From positions 1 through 64,000 of the forward strand of contig CANMAI010000010.1 of assembly GCA_947495795.1 (NCBI GenBank): a DNA stretch of 64,000 bases, read 5' to 3'. This stretch comes from an uncultured Paracoccaceae bacterium. Lineage in GTDB: Bacteria; Pseudomonadota; Alphaproteobacteria; Rhodobacterales; Rhodobacteraceae. The number at the start of each line of letters is the position of its first letter. Positions within the stretch are counted from its first letter, which is position 1. This document shows positions 54,514 through 63,496 of the stretch, piece after piece. The position numbers were made by a program, and so were the translations under genes. The notes below the pieces were generated by a model that did not search any database, had not been told where the DNA came from, and saw only the letters and a list, made by a program, of their open reading frames with translations.

Positions 54514-54785
54514 GCCTGCTATTGAGGCTCTCGAAATCGGAAGTGATTCTGATGCTTGCACCCCTGAGTCGTGTTCGCGTTGATGTTGTTAATCTGCAGG
54601 TTGTGTTCGTTGGGCAAAAATCAGCCGGAGAGCTGGGGCCAGGGCTGTTCACGAGTTGATGTTCTAGCGGGTTTGATGTTTCAAACCGGCAGAGGTGCAC
54701 TTAATGTAACAGTCGCGATCCGCCGAATGGCTGATAAGCGACGGATCGGAATGCGCCCGGAAGGGCTATTGAGGCTAAGACTGCT

Positions 54786-55436
54786 ATGAAGAAGCAAATT
54801 GCACTTGCCGTTGTTTTTCTGTCGGCCGCGCTGCCTGCGGCGGCGGCTGAGTATGAGATCAACCTCTATTCGGGCTTTCAGACTGCTCCGCATTCGGATG
54901 TTTCGGGTGTGGATGAGAACGGCACGCCCTTCTCTTTCACGGCGGGTTGGGATGGACGCTCTTTCGAGGCACCACCCTATTATGGTGCGCGGGTTACACG
55001 CTGGCAGGAGAGCGGCTGGGGTTTCGGCCTCGAATTCACGCATGCCAAGGTTTATGCCAATGATGAGACATTGGCCGACAGCGGCTTTGATGTTCTGGAG
55101 TTCACGGATGGTATCAACATCATCACGGTGAATGCGGCCCGGCGCTTTGCGCTTTCGGACCGCTGGACAGCGCATGCAGGGCTTGGCGTTGGCATTTCCG
55201 TGCCCAATGTGGAGGTCACGACACCCGGTGGTGCCGAGACGTTCGAATATCAGCTTACTGGGCCTGCCGTGCGCTGGTATGCGGGTGCGAGCTACGCGAT
55301 TACGGAGCGGTGGTCCGTGTTTGGGGAGTATGGTGGGACCTACTCGCAGAACAATGCCGATCTTGCAGGGGGTGGTAACCTGGAGACGGACATACTGACG
55401 AATGCAGTGAATGTTGGCATCGGGTTTTCGTTTTGA
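54786..55436 (+). CDS. outer-membrane beta-barrel protein, LpxQ-like
   Basis: The 216-residue product has a Sec signal peptide (MKKQIALAVVFLSAALPAAAAEYE) and alternating strands typical of an eight-stranded barrel ending in Phe (VNVGIGFSF). Segments such as YSGFQTAPHSDVSG and YYGARVTRWQESGWGFGLEFTHAKVYANDETLA resemble proteins annotated as lipid A oxidase (LpxQ) in relatives. LpxQ oxidises lipid A glucosamine to aminogluconate in rhizobia; that activity is not shown here. The upstream 272 nt hold no gene I can support. Confidence 0.7.
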   Translation: MKKQIALAVVFLSAALPAAAAEYEINLYSGFQTAPHSDVSGVDENGTPFSFTAGWDGRSFEAPPYYGARVTRWQESGWGFGLEFTHAKVYANDETLADSGFDVLEFTDGINIITVNAARRFALSDRWTAHAGLGVGISVPNVEVTTPGGAETFEYQLTGPAVRWYAGASYAITERWSVFGEYGGTYSQNNADLAGGGNLETDILTNAVNVGIGFSF

Positions 55437-55499
55437 ACATGTTTTTGATGCTATCTCTTACGGAGTGAGAGTGCCTTTGTGCCTTTCCGGAAGCACATC

Positions 55500-55803
55500 A
55501 TGAAAGACCATTCCCTGCCCCCTACAGCTGCGATCTCTGGCCTTTTGGCAGCTGTTGGGCCTTTTGCAATTGATATGGATTTGTCGGCCCTGCCTGCGAT
55601 TGAAGCTAGTTTGCGGGCCGACGTGGCGACAGTACAGAGACGCTGACAGCCTATTTCATTGCCATTGGGTTGGCTGTTTGCATTCCGCGTGCTGCAGGGA
55701 GTTGGTGGTGACGACTGCGATTGCGTTTTGCGGCATGATTGCCTTTGGGTTTGCGCAGGTGGTTTTGGGGCGTGGTCTGGCGGAGCGCCCGGTGGTGTTA
55801 TGA
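55500..55803 (+). pseudogene. decayed Bcr/CflA-type MFS transporter
   Basis: An ATG at 55500 starts MKDHSLPPTAAISGLLAAVG, then FAIDMDLSALPAIEASLRAD, the conserved first-helix pattern of Bcr/CflA drug transporters, but a stop comes 48 codons in. In another frame the sequence continues as LTAYFIAIG (the next conserved motif), then FRVLQGVGG, and finally AIAFCGMIAFGFAQ with a C-terminal tail. So at least two frameshifts and internal deletions have reduced an approximately 400-residue protein to about 100. It is a relic. Confidence 0.8.
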
Positions 55804-56076
55804 GGTGTTTGCGATACAGGCCCAAAGCCTTCGGCGAGGATATTTTTGGAAAAGTGAAGGAGCATTTCTTTCTATTGAAGCGATTTGACTTGTTGTTGAC
55901 ACGTGAAGCGCTGCCGCACTGTCCAAGGATTGGACGCGTTTGGCGCTAAGAGATGCCACAGACAAAAGTCGAAACGCTATATGAGATGCTGCGTTCGACT
56001 GGGTTTTCCGCTCCGCCGGAAAAGTGTTTTGGGCTTGATCTAAAGCGCCCTGGCCTCTTGCCGGAGCGGTGATATT
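55804..56076. other. gap after the MFS relic with a 28-bp repeat and a short ORF
   Basis: The stretch contains repeat copy 1 at 55832-55859. A 39-codon ORF at 55953-56072 (MPQTKVETLYEMLRSTGFSA) has no clear ribosome-binding site, and I do not trust it as a gene. The dxs stop is at 56077. Confidence 0.5.
55832..55859 (+). repeat. 28-bp intergenic repeat, copy 1
   Basis: CGGCGAGGATATTTTTGGAA followed by AAGTGAAG. Copy 2 at 58979 matches 25 of 28 positions. It lies just downstream of the decayed transporter. Confidence 0.8.
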
Positions 56077-58008
56077 TCAGGCGCGGCGCTCGGCACCGAG
56101 TGTTGCGACACCCATGACTTCCAGAACCTTGGCCTCGATATCCGGCGCGTTCATGGCGGCCACATCGTACATGGTGGCCGGGCTGTCGTGATCTATGAAT
56201 GTGTCCGGGAAAACCATTGAGCGGAATTTGAGCCCTGCGTCGAACAGGCCTTCCGTGGCGAGGAACTGGGCAACATGCGAGCCGAAGCCGCCGATGGCGC
56301 CTTCCTCGATTGTGATGAGGGCTTCGTGGTTGGCGACGAGATCGCGGATGAGATCTTCATCCAGCGGTTTGACGAAGCGGGCATCCGCGATTGTGGGTGT
56401 GATGCCTTTTGCCGAGAGGGCTTCTGAAGCCTTGTGGCATTCTGAAAGGCGTGCACCGAATGAGAGGATGGCGACTTGCTTGCCTTCCTGAACAATGCGG
56501 CCTTTTCCGATTTCAAGCGGTGTGCCGCGCTCCGGCAGCTCGACACCCACGCCCTCACCACGCGGGAAACGGAAGGCGGAGGGTCGGTCATCTATGGCTG
56601 CCGCTGTGGCGACCATGTGGGCAAGCTCGGCTTCATCCGCCGCAGCCATCACCACGAAATCGGGGAGATTGGCGAGATAGGCGATATCGAAGCTGCCTGC
56701 ATGGGTGGGGCCATCGGAACCGACAAGGCCTGCGCGATCTATAGCGAAGCGGACGGGCAAGCGCTGGAGGGCGACATCGTGCACCACCTGATCATAGCCG
56801 CGCTGGAGAAAGGTCGAGTAGATGGCGCAGAAGGGTTTGAGCCCGCCTGCGGCCATGCCAGCGCAGAAGGTGACGCCGTGCTGTTCGGCGATGCCCACAT
56901 CGAAGGTGCGGTTTGGGAAGCGCTCTGCAAAGAGGTTGAGGCCGGTGCCCGACGGCATGGCGGCGGTGACGGCGGTGATCATCGGATCCTGTTCTGCTTC
57001 CTTGATCAGATATTCGGCGAAGACCTTGGTGTAGCTGGGCGCGTTGGACGGTGACTTCTTCTGTTCGCCGGTGATGGGATCGAACTTGGCGGTGGCGTGG
57101 CCTTTGTCGGAGGCTGTTTCCGCCGGTTTGTAGCCTTTGCCTTTCTTGGTGATCGCGTGGATCAGGATCGGGCCGTCTGCACGGGTTTTGACGGTGCGCA
57201 GGACGTTCAGAAGCTGATCCATGTCGTGGCCATCAATCGGGCCGACATAGGAGAAGCCGAGTTCCTCGAAGAGCGTGCCGCCGACGGTGACGGATTTGAC
57301 GAGCTCCTTCGCGCGGCGCGCGCCTTCCTGGAAGGGCGGCGGCAGGAGGGAGACGGCACCTTTGGCGGCGGCTTTGAATTCCTGGAACGGGGCGCCTGCA
57401 TAAAGGCGGGAGAGATAGGAGGACATTGCGCCCGTCGGAGGGGCGATAGACATTTCGTTATCGTTGAGGATGACGATGAGGCGCTTCTTGAGGTGGCCCG
57501 CATTGTTCAGCCCTTCATAGGCCATGCCAGCGGAAATTGCGCCATCTCCGATCACGGCGATTGCGTCGCCTACCCCGTGCTCCGGGTTGGCACCGAGATC
57601 GCGGGCGACGGCAAAGCCGAGGGCCGATGAGATGGAGGTGGAGGAATGCGCTGCGCCGAAGGGATCGTAGGGGCTTTCGGTGCGTTTGGTAAACCCTGAG
57701 AGGCCGCCGCCCTTGCGTAGGGTTTTGGCACGGTCGCGTCTGCCGGTGATGATCTTGTGAGGGTAGCACTGGTGGCTGACATCCCAGATCAGACGGTCGC
57801 GCGGGGTGTTGAAAACAGCATGGATGGCAACGGTAAGTTCGACCACGCCGAGGCCTGCGCCGAGATGGCCGCCTGTTTCGGCGACTGTTGCGATTGTCTC
57901 TGCGCGGAGCTCGTCGGCTATCTGCCGCAGCTCTCTGTCGGAGAAGGCTTTGAGATCGGCGGGGAAATGCACCTTATCGAGGAGGGGAGTGGATGGGGAT
58001 ATCGTCAT
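56077..58008 (-). CDS. dxs: 1-deoxy-D-xylulose-5-phosphate synthase
   Basis: The 643-residue product has the thiamine-diphosphate site [18 protein letters not shown], the transketolase-type Pyr domain [21 protein letters not shown], and PRGEGVGV near the C terminus. It makes DXP from pyruvate and glyceraldehyde 3-phosphate, the first step of the non-mevalonate isoprenoid pathway. It is followed (in its direction) by the MFS relic gap, and ispA is just upstream, so the two form an operon. Confidence 0.97.
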   Translation of the reverse strand: MTISPSTPLLDKVHFPADLKAFSDRELRQIADELRAETIATVAETGGHLGAGLGVVELTVAIHAVFNTPRDRLIWDVSHQCYPHKIITGRRDRAKTLRKGGGLSGFTKRTESPYDPFGAAHSSTSISSALGFAVARDLGANPEHGVGDAIAVIGDGAISAGMAYEGLNNAGHLKKRLIVILNDNEMSIAPPTGAMSSYLSRLYAGAPFQEFKAAAKGAVSLLPPPFQEGARRAKELVKSVTVGGTLFEELGFSYVGPIDGHDMDQLLNVLRTVKTRADGPILIHAITKKGKGYKPAETASDKGHATAKFDPITGEQKKSPSNAPSYTKVFAEYLIKEAEQDPMITAVTAAMPSGTGLNLFAERFPNRTFDVGIAEQHGVTFCAGMAAGGLKPFCAIYSTFLQRGYDQVVHDVALQRLPVRFAIDRAGLVGSDGPTHAGSFDIAYLANLPDFVVMAAADEAELAHMVATAAAIDDRPSAFRFPRGEGVGVELPERGTPLEIGKGRIVQEGKQVAILSFGARLSECHKASEALSAKGITPTIADARFVKPLDEDLIRDLVANHEALITIEEGAIGGFGSHVAQFLATEGLFDAGLKFRSMVFPDTFIDHDSPATMYDVAAMNAPDIEAKVLEVMGVATLGAERRA

Positions 58009-58052
58009 GATGGCTCTCCCGGCGTGGTGCCGTCTTCTATGCCCTGAAGGGC

Positions 58053-58940
58053 CTATTTTTCGCGGCTGACAATGAAATTTGCCGCGCGCCGCAGATTGGT
58101 TGCGGCTGATCCGTAGGGACTCAAAGTGTCACATGAAGTTGACACTAAGTCACGTGCTTTTTTCTGTGCGCCCTTGAGGCCGAGGAGGGAAACGAAGGTG
58201 GCTTTGCCTGCTGCATCATCCTTGCCGGTGGCCTTTCCCGTCGCTTCCGCGCTGCTGGTGACATCAAGGATATCATCCTGGATCTGGAAGGCGAGGCCGA
58301 TATCTGCGGCGTATTGAGCCAGGGTATCCGTCTGGGTTTTGCCAAGGATTGCACCGGCTTCCACTGACCAGCGGATCAGTGCGCCGGTTTTGAGGGCCTG
58401 AAGCTCCGTGATTTCTTCAAGGCTGAGGGGCGTTTTGCTGCTTTCCGCCGCGATATCCATGGCCTGACCGCCGACCATGCCGGCCGCGCCCGAAGCCTGT
58501 GCAAGCCGGCTGATGAGCTTGAGGCGGACGGCGGGATCGGGCGATGTTTTCTGGTGGGCGAGGATCTCGAAGGCGAGGCTCTGGAGCGCGTCGCCTGCGA
58601 GGATTGCGGTGGCATCGTCCCACTTCCTGTGGACGGTTGGCTGGCCCCGCCTGAGATCATCATCATCCATCGCCGGCAGATCATCGTGGATGAGCGAATA
58701 GGCATGGAGGCATTCGACTGCGGCGGCGGCGCGGACGGATTGAGTGCGCGGGACCTGAAAAATGTTGGCCGTCTCGATCACAAAGAATGCGCGAAGGCGC
58801 TTGCCGCCGGAGAGTGTGGCGTAGCGCATGGCCTCGGCGAGCGGGCTTTCGGGCGGCGGCAGAAGGGCTTCGAGCGCCTCTTCGGTTTCTGTCGCCGTCT
58901 GGCTCAGAAGGGCATGGAAGTGAAGGGCTTCGGTATCCAT
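58053..58940 (-). CDS. ispA: polyprenyl (farnesyl-type) diphosphate synthase
   Basis: The 295-residue product has both aspartate-rich motifs: [17 protein letters not shown] at about residues 84-99 and FQIQDDILD (about 223-231), which bind magnesium and the diphosphates. It should make farnesyl diphosphate from IPP and DMAPP. Order xseB-ispA-dxs is common in alphaproteobacteria. Downstream it is 44 nt from dxs. Confidence 0.95.
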   Translation of the reverse strand: MDTEALHFHALLSQTATETEEALEALLPPPESPLAEAMRYATLSGGKRLRAFFVIETANIFQVPRTQSVRAAAAVECLHAYSLIHDDLPAMDDDDLRRGQPTVHRKWDDATAILAGDALQSLAFEILAHQKTSPDPAVRLKLISRLAQASGAAGMVGGQAMDIAAESSKTPLSLEEITELQALKTGALIRWSVEAGAILGKTQTDTLAQYAADIGLAFQIQDDILDVTSSAEATGKATGKDDAAGKATFVSLLGLKGAQKKARDLVSTSCDTLSPYGSAATNLRRAANFIVSREK

Positions 58941-58978
58941 TTTCGGGTTCTTGCCTTGCGCCTTGAGGGTTTTGCCTC

Positions 58979-59006
58979 CGGCGGGGATATTTTTGGAAAG
59001 ATGAAG
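58979..59006 (+). repeat. 28-bp intergenic repeat, copy 2
   Basis: CGGCGGGGATATTTTTGGAA followed by AGATGAAG lies between the ispA start and the xseB stop. It is preceded by GAGGGTTTTGCCTC, which can pair GAGG with CCTC. Copy 1 at 55832 matches 25 of 28 positions. Confidence 0.8.
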
Positions 59007-59007
59007 T

Positions 59008-59250
59008 CTAGTCGATCTCTACGGGTTTGGCACCGGTTGCCTTGCCGTCGGGCCCCTGTGTGATCTGGGCCACCTTTTCTTCGGCAGACGCGAGCTTGGC
59101 TTCGCAATGCTTTTTCAGCTCTGCGCCGCGTTCATAGAGCGCGATGGACGCTTCGAGGGGGACGGAGCCTGATTCGAGTTGGGCGACCACCTGTTCGAGG
59201 GCCGCCATCGCATCCTCGAAGGACATTTCGGTAATGGGCGTATCACTCAC
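59008..59250 (-). CDS. xseB: exodeoxyribonuclease VII small subunit
   Basis: The 80-residue product MSDTPITEMSFEDAMAALEQVVAQLESG has the XseB helix pattern, with EASIALYERGAELKKHCEAKL. It partners the large subunit XseA in a single-strand nuclease. Its start overlaps the deacetylase-family gene's stop by 4 nt. Confidence 0.94.
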   Translation of the reverse strand: MSDTPITEMSFEDAMAALEQVVAQLESGSVPLEASIALYERGAELKKHCEAKLASAEEKVAQITQGPDGKATGAKPVEID

Positions 59251-60182
59251 GCGGAGAACTCCATCAGGGTTTTGATATGGGCGGCGGTGGACGCCGCCAG
59301 TGCCGCAAGATCATAGCCGCCTTCGAGGGTGGAGACAACGCGACCTTGGGCGTGCGTATCGGCCAGTCTGCAAATCTCACGGGTGGCCCAGACGAAATCT
59401 TCCTCTGTGAGGTTGAGATTGGCCAACGGATCGGCGCGATGGGCATCGAAGCCTGCGGAGATGATGACAATCTCGGGCTTGTGAGCATCGACTGCGGGAA
59501 GGATCAGCCGCTCGAACGCGCGGCGGAACATCTGGCCATCGGCATTGGCGGGCAGAGGGGCGTTGACGATCTGGCCGTGCGCGCCCTGTTCGGATGGGCT
59601 GCCGGTGCCCGGATAGAGGGGGCTTTGGTGGGTGGAGGCGAAGAGGATGCGCGCATCTTCCCACACGAGATCCTGCGTGCCGTTGCCATGATGTACATCA
59701 AAATCGATAATCGCGGCGCGCTCCAGCCCATGGGCTTCCAGCGCGTGGCGAGCTGCGATAACGGCGTTGCCGAAGAGGCAGAACCCCATTGCGATCTCGC
59801 GCTCCGCATGATGCCCGGGGGGACGGATTGCGCAGAAGGCGTTTTGTGCCTTGCCTTCCATCACGAGATCTACTGCCCTGGCCACAGCACCGGCGCCGCG
59901 CGCTGCGGCGGCGAAAGATCCGGGGGACATGTGCGTATCGGGATCGAGGGAGACGCGGCCTTCGGCAGGGTTGGTCGTGCGGATGAGCTCGATATGGGAG
60001 TGTGGGTGGGCGCGGAGGATATGCGCGTCTTCGGCGAGGGGCGCTTCGACGCGCATCAGAGGTTCGAATGTGGGATCATCAAGCACGGCCATGATCACCT
60101 CTAGGCGGGCCACCTGTTCGGGGTGGCCGGGCGGCGTGACATGGCCGAGGCAATCAGGGTGAGACAGGAGGGCCGTGGGCAT
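59247..60182 (-). CDS. histone deacetylase-family amidohydrolase
   Basis: The 311-residue product has the deacetylase pattern: RPPGHHAEREIAMGFCLFGNAVIAA with the paired catalytic histidines, IIDFDVHHGNGTQDL with the metal ligands, and ISAGFDAHRADPLANL. Bacterial members deacetylate acetoin-pathway enzymes, polyamines or other small amides; the substrate is unknown. It overlaps xseB by 4 nt, which is usual for roseobacters as far as I recall. Confidence 0.9.
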   Translation of the reverse strand: MPTALLSHPDCLGHVTPPGHPEQVARLEVIMAVLDDPTFEPLMRVEAPLAEDAHILRAHPHSHIELIRTTNPAEGRVSLDPDTHMSPGSFAAAARGAGAVARAVDLVMEGKAQNAFCAIRPPGHHAEREIAMGFCLFGNAVIAARHALEAHGLERAAIIDFDVHHGNGTQDLVWEDARILFASTHQSPLYPGTGSPSEQGAHGQIVNAPLPANADGQMFRRAFERLILPAVDAHKPEIVIISAGFDAHRADPLANLNLTEEDFVWATREICRLADTHAQGRVVSTLEGGYDLAALAASTAAHIKTLMEFSA

Positions 60183-60195
60183 GCGCTGTTGCGGC

Positions 60196-60633
60196 TCAGC
60201 GCTTCTTGCGGAGGCGGATCACGACATCGATCTTGGAGATTTCCGAACCTTCCGGCGGTGTGGGCAGGCTTTCGATGCGCACGCTATCTGTAGGGGCATC
60301 GGTGATCCGGCCCTCATCCTCCCAGAAATAGTGAGGGTGATCATCGGTACGCGTATCGAAATAGGAGCGGTTGCCGTCAACCGTCACTTCTGTCATCAGC
60401 CCAGCGTCACAAAAGGCGCGCAGCGTGTTGTAGACGGTGGCCAGAGAAACGGGCTCGTCGCTTTTGCTTGCCGCCTCGTGCAGGCTTTCGGCGGTTACAT
60501 GGCGGTTGTGGCCGTCGCCTACGAGATAAGTGGCTAACGTAAGCCGCTGGCGCGTAGGGCGCAGGCCTGCGCCCGAGAGCCATGTTGTGGCGCGGGACTT
60601 TGCTTGCGTCTTGTCGAATAGTTGCTCGCTCAT
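60196..60633 (-). CDS. irr: Fur-family regulator, probably Irr
   Basis: The 145-residue product has the Fur winged helix (GAGLRPTRQRLTLATYL at about residues 21-37, ATVYNTLRAFCDAGLMTEV) but lacks the full zinc and regulatory cysteines of Fur. Instead it has HPHYFWEDEGRITDAP, like Irr, which binds heme and controls iron and heme genes in alphaproteobacteria. It is divergent from fabA with 208 nt between. No clear iron control element is visible to me. Confidence 0.82.
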   Translation of the reverse strand: MSEQLFDKTQAKSRATTWLSGAGLRPTRQRLTLATYLVGDGHNRHVTAESLHEAASKSDEPVSLATVYNTLRAFCDAGLMTEVTVDGNRSYFDTRTDDHPHYFWEDEGRITDAPTDSVRIESLPTPPEGSEISKIDVVIRLRKKR

Positions 60634-60841
60634 AGTGCGAGATATAGCGCAGAAATCATGGGTTTGGCGAGTCTTTCTCAGCGTTTAGATAGTGATGTTG
60701 TTGCGACAGAGCCGCGCATTTCGTGCCCTTGCGTAGACTTGCGCCCCTTTGCGTGCCTCTGATAGGACGAACCGGACGCCAAAAGGCGCGATTGGACAGG
60801 GCTCTGAGACGGCCCGCCTTTGAGACAGGAAGACGCGACGC

Positions 60842-61348
60842 ATGACCGACCGACCCACATCATTTGATTTTGAAGGACTTATGCAATGTGCGCGGGGCGA
60901 GATGTTCGGGCCGGGCAACCCGCAGCTGCCAGCACCGCCGATGCTGATGATGGACCGGATTACGGATATTTCGGCCGATGGCGGCAAGCACGGCAAGGGC
61001 CATGTGGTGGCGGAGTTCGATATCCGCCCGGACCGGTGGTTTTTTGAATGCCATTTCCCAAACGACCCTGTAATGCCGGGATGCCTTGGGCTGGATGGGT
61101 TGTGGCAGTTGACCGGGTTCAACCTTGGTTGGCGGGGCATGACGGGCAAAGGCCGGGCGCTTGGCGTGGGCGAGGTAAAGCTGACGGCGATGGTGACGCC
61201 GGAGACCAAACGGCTGACCTACCATGTGGATTTCACACGCGTAATCGACCGGCGTTTGAAGATGGGCGTGGCGAACGGTGTTGTGATGGCGGATGACGAG
61301 ATTGCCTACACGACGACGGATATGAAGGTTGGGTTGTTTCAGGAGTGA
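60842..61348 (+). CDS. fabA: 3-hydroxydecanoyl-ACP dehydratase/isomerase
   Basis: The 168-residue product has the FabA hotdog motifs LMMDRITDIS and WFFECHFPNDPVMPGCLGLDGLWQL with the active-site histidine and aspartate. It makes trans-2 and cis-3 decenoyl-ACP, the branch point to unsaturated fatty acids. It leads an operon-like set with fabB and fabI. Confidence 0.96.
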   Translation: MTDRPTSFDFEGLMQCARGEMFGPGNPQLPAPPMLMMDRITDISADGGKHGKGHVVAEFDIRPDRWFFECHFPNDPVMPGCLGLDGLWQLTGFNLGWRGMTGKGRALGVGEVKLTAMVTPETKRLTYHVDFTRVIDRRLKMGVANGVVMADDEIAYTTTDMKVGLFQE

Positions 61349-61477
61349 AAGGGATTTTCATCCTAACTGCGGCAAACCTCTAAAAGACGTGTTGTGCCCA
61401 CAAAACACTTGTAAAGCCGGGCGCGGCAACAGACGTATGCGATCAGGATACGAAGACGGAAGCAGGGAGGCACGGAC

Positions 61478-62704
61478 ATGAGACGTGTGGTTGTGACAGG
61501 GTTGGGGATTGTTTCCTCAATCGGGAACAATGCGGATGAGGTGCTTTCCTCACTGAAGGAAGGCCGCTCAGGTATCTCCTTTGCGGAGGATTATGCGGAG
61601 CATGGTTTCCGCAGCCGGGTGCACGGCGCGCCTGATATCGATCTTGCGGCCAATATCGACAAACGCAACCTGCGCTTCATGGGCGATGGAGCGGCTTACA
61701 ATTTTATCGCGATGCAGCAGGCTGTGGAAGATAGTGGGCTGGAAGAGAGCGATGTTTCCAATGAGCGTACAGGGCTGGTGATGGGTTCTGGCGGACCTTC
61801 GACCAAGAGTTTCTTTCGTGCGCATAATATCGTGCGGGAGACCGGCAGCCCGAAGCGCATGGGGCCTTTCATGGTGACGAAGGGGATGAGTTCGACAAAC
61901 TCCGCCTGCCTTGCCACACCTTTCAAGATCAAGGGCGTGAACTATTCGATCACCTCGGCTTGTTCGACATCTGCGCATTGTATCGGCAACGGTGTGGAGC
62001 AGATCCAGCTGAACAAGCAGGACATCGTGTTTGCCGGTGGTGGTGAGGAGCTGGATTGGACGCTCTCCTGCCTTTTCGATGCAATGGGGGCGATGAGTTC
62101 TAAGTATAATGACACTCCGGAAAGCGCCTCGCGGGCGTATGACGAGACACGGGACGGGTTTGTGATCGCGGGCGGCGGCGGCGTTGTTGTGCTCGAAGAG
62201 CTGGAGCACGCCAAGGCGCGGGGTGCCAAGATTTATGCTGAGGTGACCGGATATGGAGCGACATCCGATGGCTACGATATGGTAGCACCTTCGGGGGAAG
62301 GTGGAGAACGCTCCATGAAGCTTGCGATGGGCACGATTGGCGAGCGGAAGGTGACATATATCAATTCCCACGGCACCTCCACTTCCGTTGGCGATGTGAC
62401 CGAGGTTGAGGCTATTCGCCGGGTGTTTGGTGAGGGGCAGACGCCCATCATCTCCTCCACCAAATCGCTGACAGGGCATTCGCTGGGGGCGACAGGCGTG
62501 CAGGAGGCGATTTACTGCCTTTTGATGCTGCAGAACGACTTTGTGACGGCGAGTGCGAATATCACCACGCTTGATCCGGCCCTGAAGCCGGAAGAAATTG
62601 CGCTTCAGCGGATCGATGATGTGGCGCATGACACGCTGCTTTCCAACAGTTTCGGCTTTGGCGGAACCAACGCAACGCTCGCCTTGAGCCGGTATCAGGA
62701 TTGA
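61478..62704 (+). CDS. fabB: beta-ketoacyl-ACP synthase I
   Basis: The 408-residue product has the Cys-His-His triad: [10 protein letters not shown] (catalytic Cys about 161), [11 protein letters not shown] (about 293-303) and [12 protein letters not shown] (about 329-340). FabB elongates the cis-3 decenoyl-ACP made by FabA. The 129-nt spacer after fabA holds no gene and may carry a second promoter. fabI starts 3 nt after its stop. Confidence 0.96.
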   Translation: MRRVVVTGLGIVSSIGNNADEVLSSLKEGRSGISFAEDYAEHGFRSRVHGAPDIDLAANIDKRNLRFMGDGAAYNFIAMQQAVEDSGLEESDVSNERTGLVMGSGGPSTKSFFRAHNIVRETGSPKRMGPFMVTKGMSSTNSACLATPFKIKGVNYSITSACSTSAHCIGNGVEQIQLNKQDIVFAGGGEELDWTLSCLFDAMGAMSSKYNDTPESASRAYDETRDGFVIAGGGGVVVLEELEHAKARGAKIYAEVTGYGATSDGYDMVAPSGEGGERSMKLAMGTIGERKVTYINSHGTSTSVGDVTEVEAIRRVFGEGQTPIISSTKSLTGHSLGATGVQEAIYCLLMLQNDFVTASANITTLDPALKPEEIALQRIDDVAHDTLLSNSFGFGGTNATLALSRYQD

Positions 62705-62707
62705 CCA

Positions 62708-63496
62708 ATGGCTGATTTGATGAAGGGCAAGCGTGGGCTTGTCATGGGTGTTGCCAATGAGAAATCCATCGCCTGGGGGATTGCCACGGCTTTGGCGGCC
62801 GAGGGGGCCGAGATGGCCTTCACGTATCAGGGCGACGGCTTTGGCAAGCGTGTGGAGCCTTTGGCCGAAAGCATCGGCGCGAAGCTTGTGTTGCCTGCGG
62901 ATGTGCAGGATGAGGCCTCGCTTGATGCGGTTTTCAAGCGGCTGGAGGATGAATGGGGCGGGATTGATTTTCTGGTGCACGCCATCGCCTATTCCGACAA
63001 ATCGGAACTGACAGGGCGGTTTGTGAACTCAACGCGGGCGAACTTTCTGAACTCGCTGGATATCTCCTGTTACAGCCTTGTGGATCTTACGCGCCGCGCC
63101 GCGCCCTTGATGAAAGAGGGCGGTTCCATCATCACGCTGACTTATATGGGCTCTCAGCGGGTGATACCGAACTACAACGTGATGGGCGTTGCGAAGGCGG
63201 CACTTGAAAGCGCTGTGCATTATCTGGCGAACGACCTCGGGCCTGAAGGTATTCGGGTAAACGCGATCAGCCCCGGCCCGATGCGAACCCTTGCCGGCGC
63301 GGCTGTTGGGGGCGCGCGCCGGGTGTACAAGCATTGTGAGGCGAACGCGCCCCTGCGCTCCAACGCGACGTTGGAAGCGGTGGGCGGCACAGCTGTTTAT
63401 CTGCTTTCCGATATGGGAGCTTGCACGACGGGTGAGTGCATCTTCGTGGATGGCGGCTATCACATCACCGGAATGGCGCAGGTGGAAAATCTGTGA
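62708..63496 (+). CDS. fabI: enoyl-ACP reductase I
   Basis: The 262-residue product has the FabI pattern GKRGLVMGVANEKSIAWGIA, the catalytic Tyr and Lys in the Tyr-x6-Lys motif YNVMGVAK, and the C-terminal GECIFVDGGYHITGM. It performs the last reduction step of fatty acid elongation using NAD(P)H and is the target of triclosan in other bacteria. Its stop overlaps the next gene's GTG start (GTGA). Confidence 0.96.
   Translation: MADLMKGKRGLVMGVANEKSIAWGIATALAAEGAEMAFTYQGDGFGKRVEPLAESIGAKLVLPADVQDEASLDAVFKRLEDEWGGIDFLVHAIAYSDKSELTGRFVNSTRANFLNSLDISCYSLVDLTRRAAPLMKEGGSIITLTYMGSQRVIPNYNVMGVAKAALESAVHYLANDLGPEGIRVNAISPGPMRTLAGAAVGGARRVYKHCEANAPLRSNATLEAVGGTAVYLLSDMGACTTGECIFVDGGYHITGMAQVENL

Noticed and set aside
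55953-56072. A 39-residue ORF between the MFS relic and dxs
   Set aside because: No ribosome-binding site, no recognised similarity and a location in decayed DNA; not supported as a gene.
60634-60841. Iron control element or Irr box between irr and fabA
   Set aside because: TTTAGATAGTGA at about 60685 resembles half of such a site, but the symmetric partner is missing.
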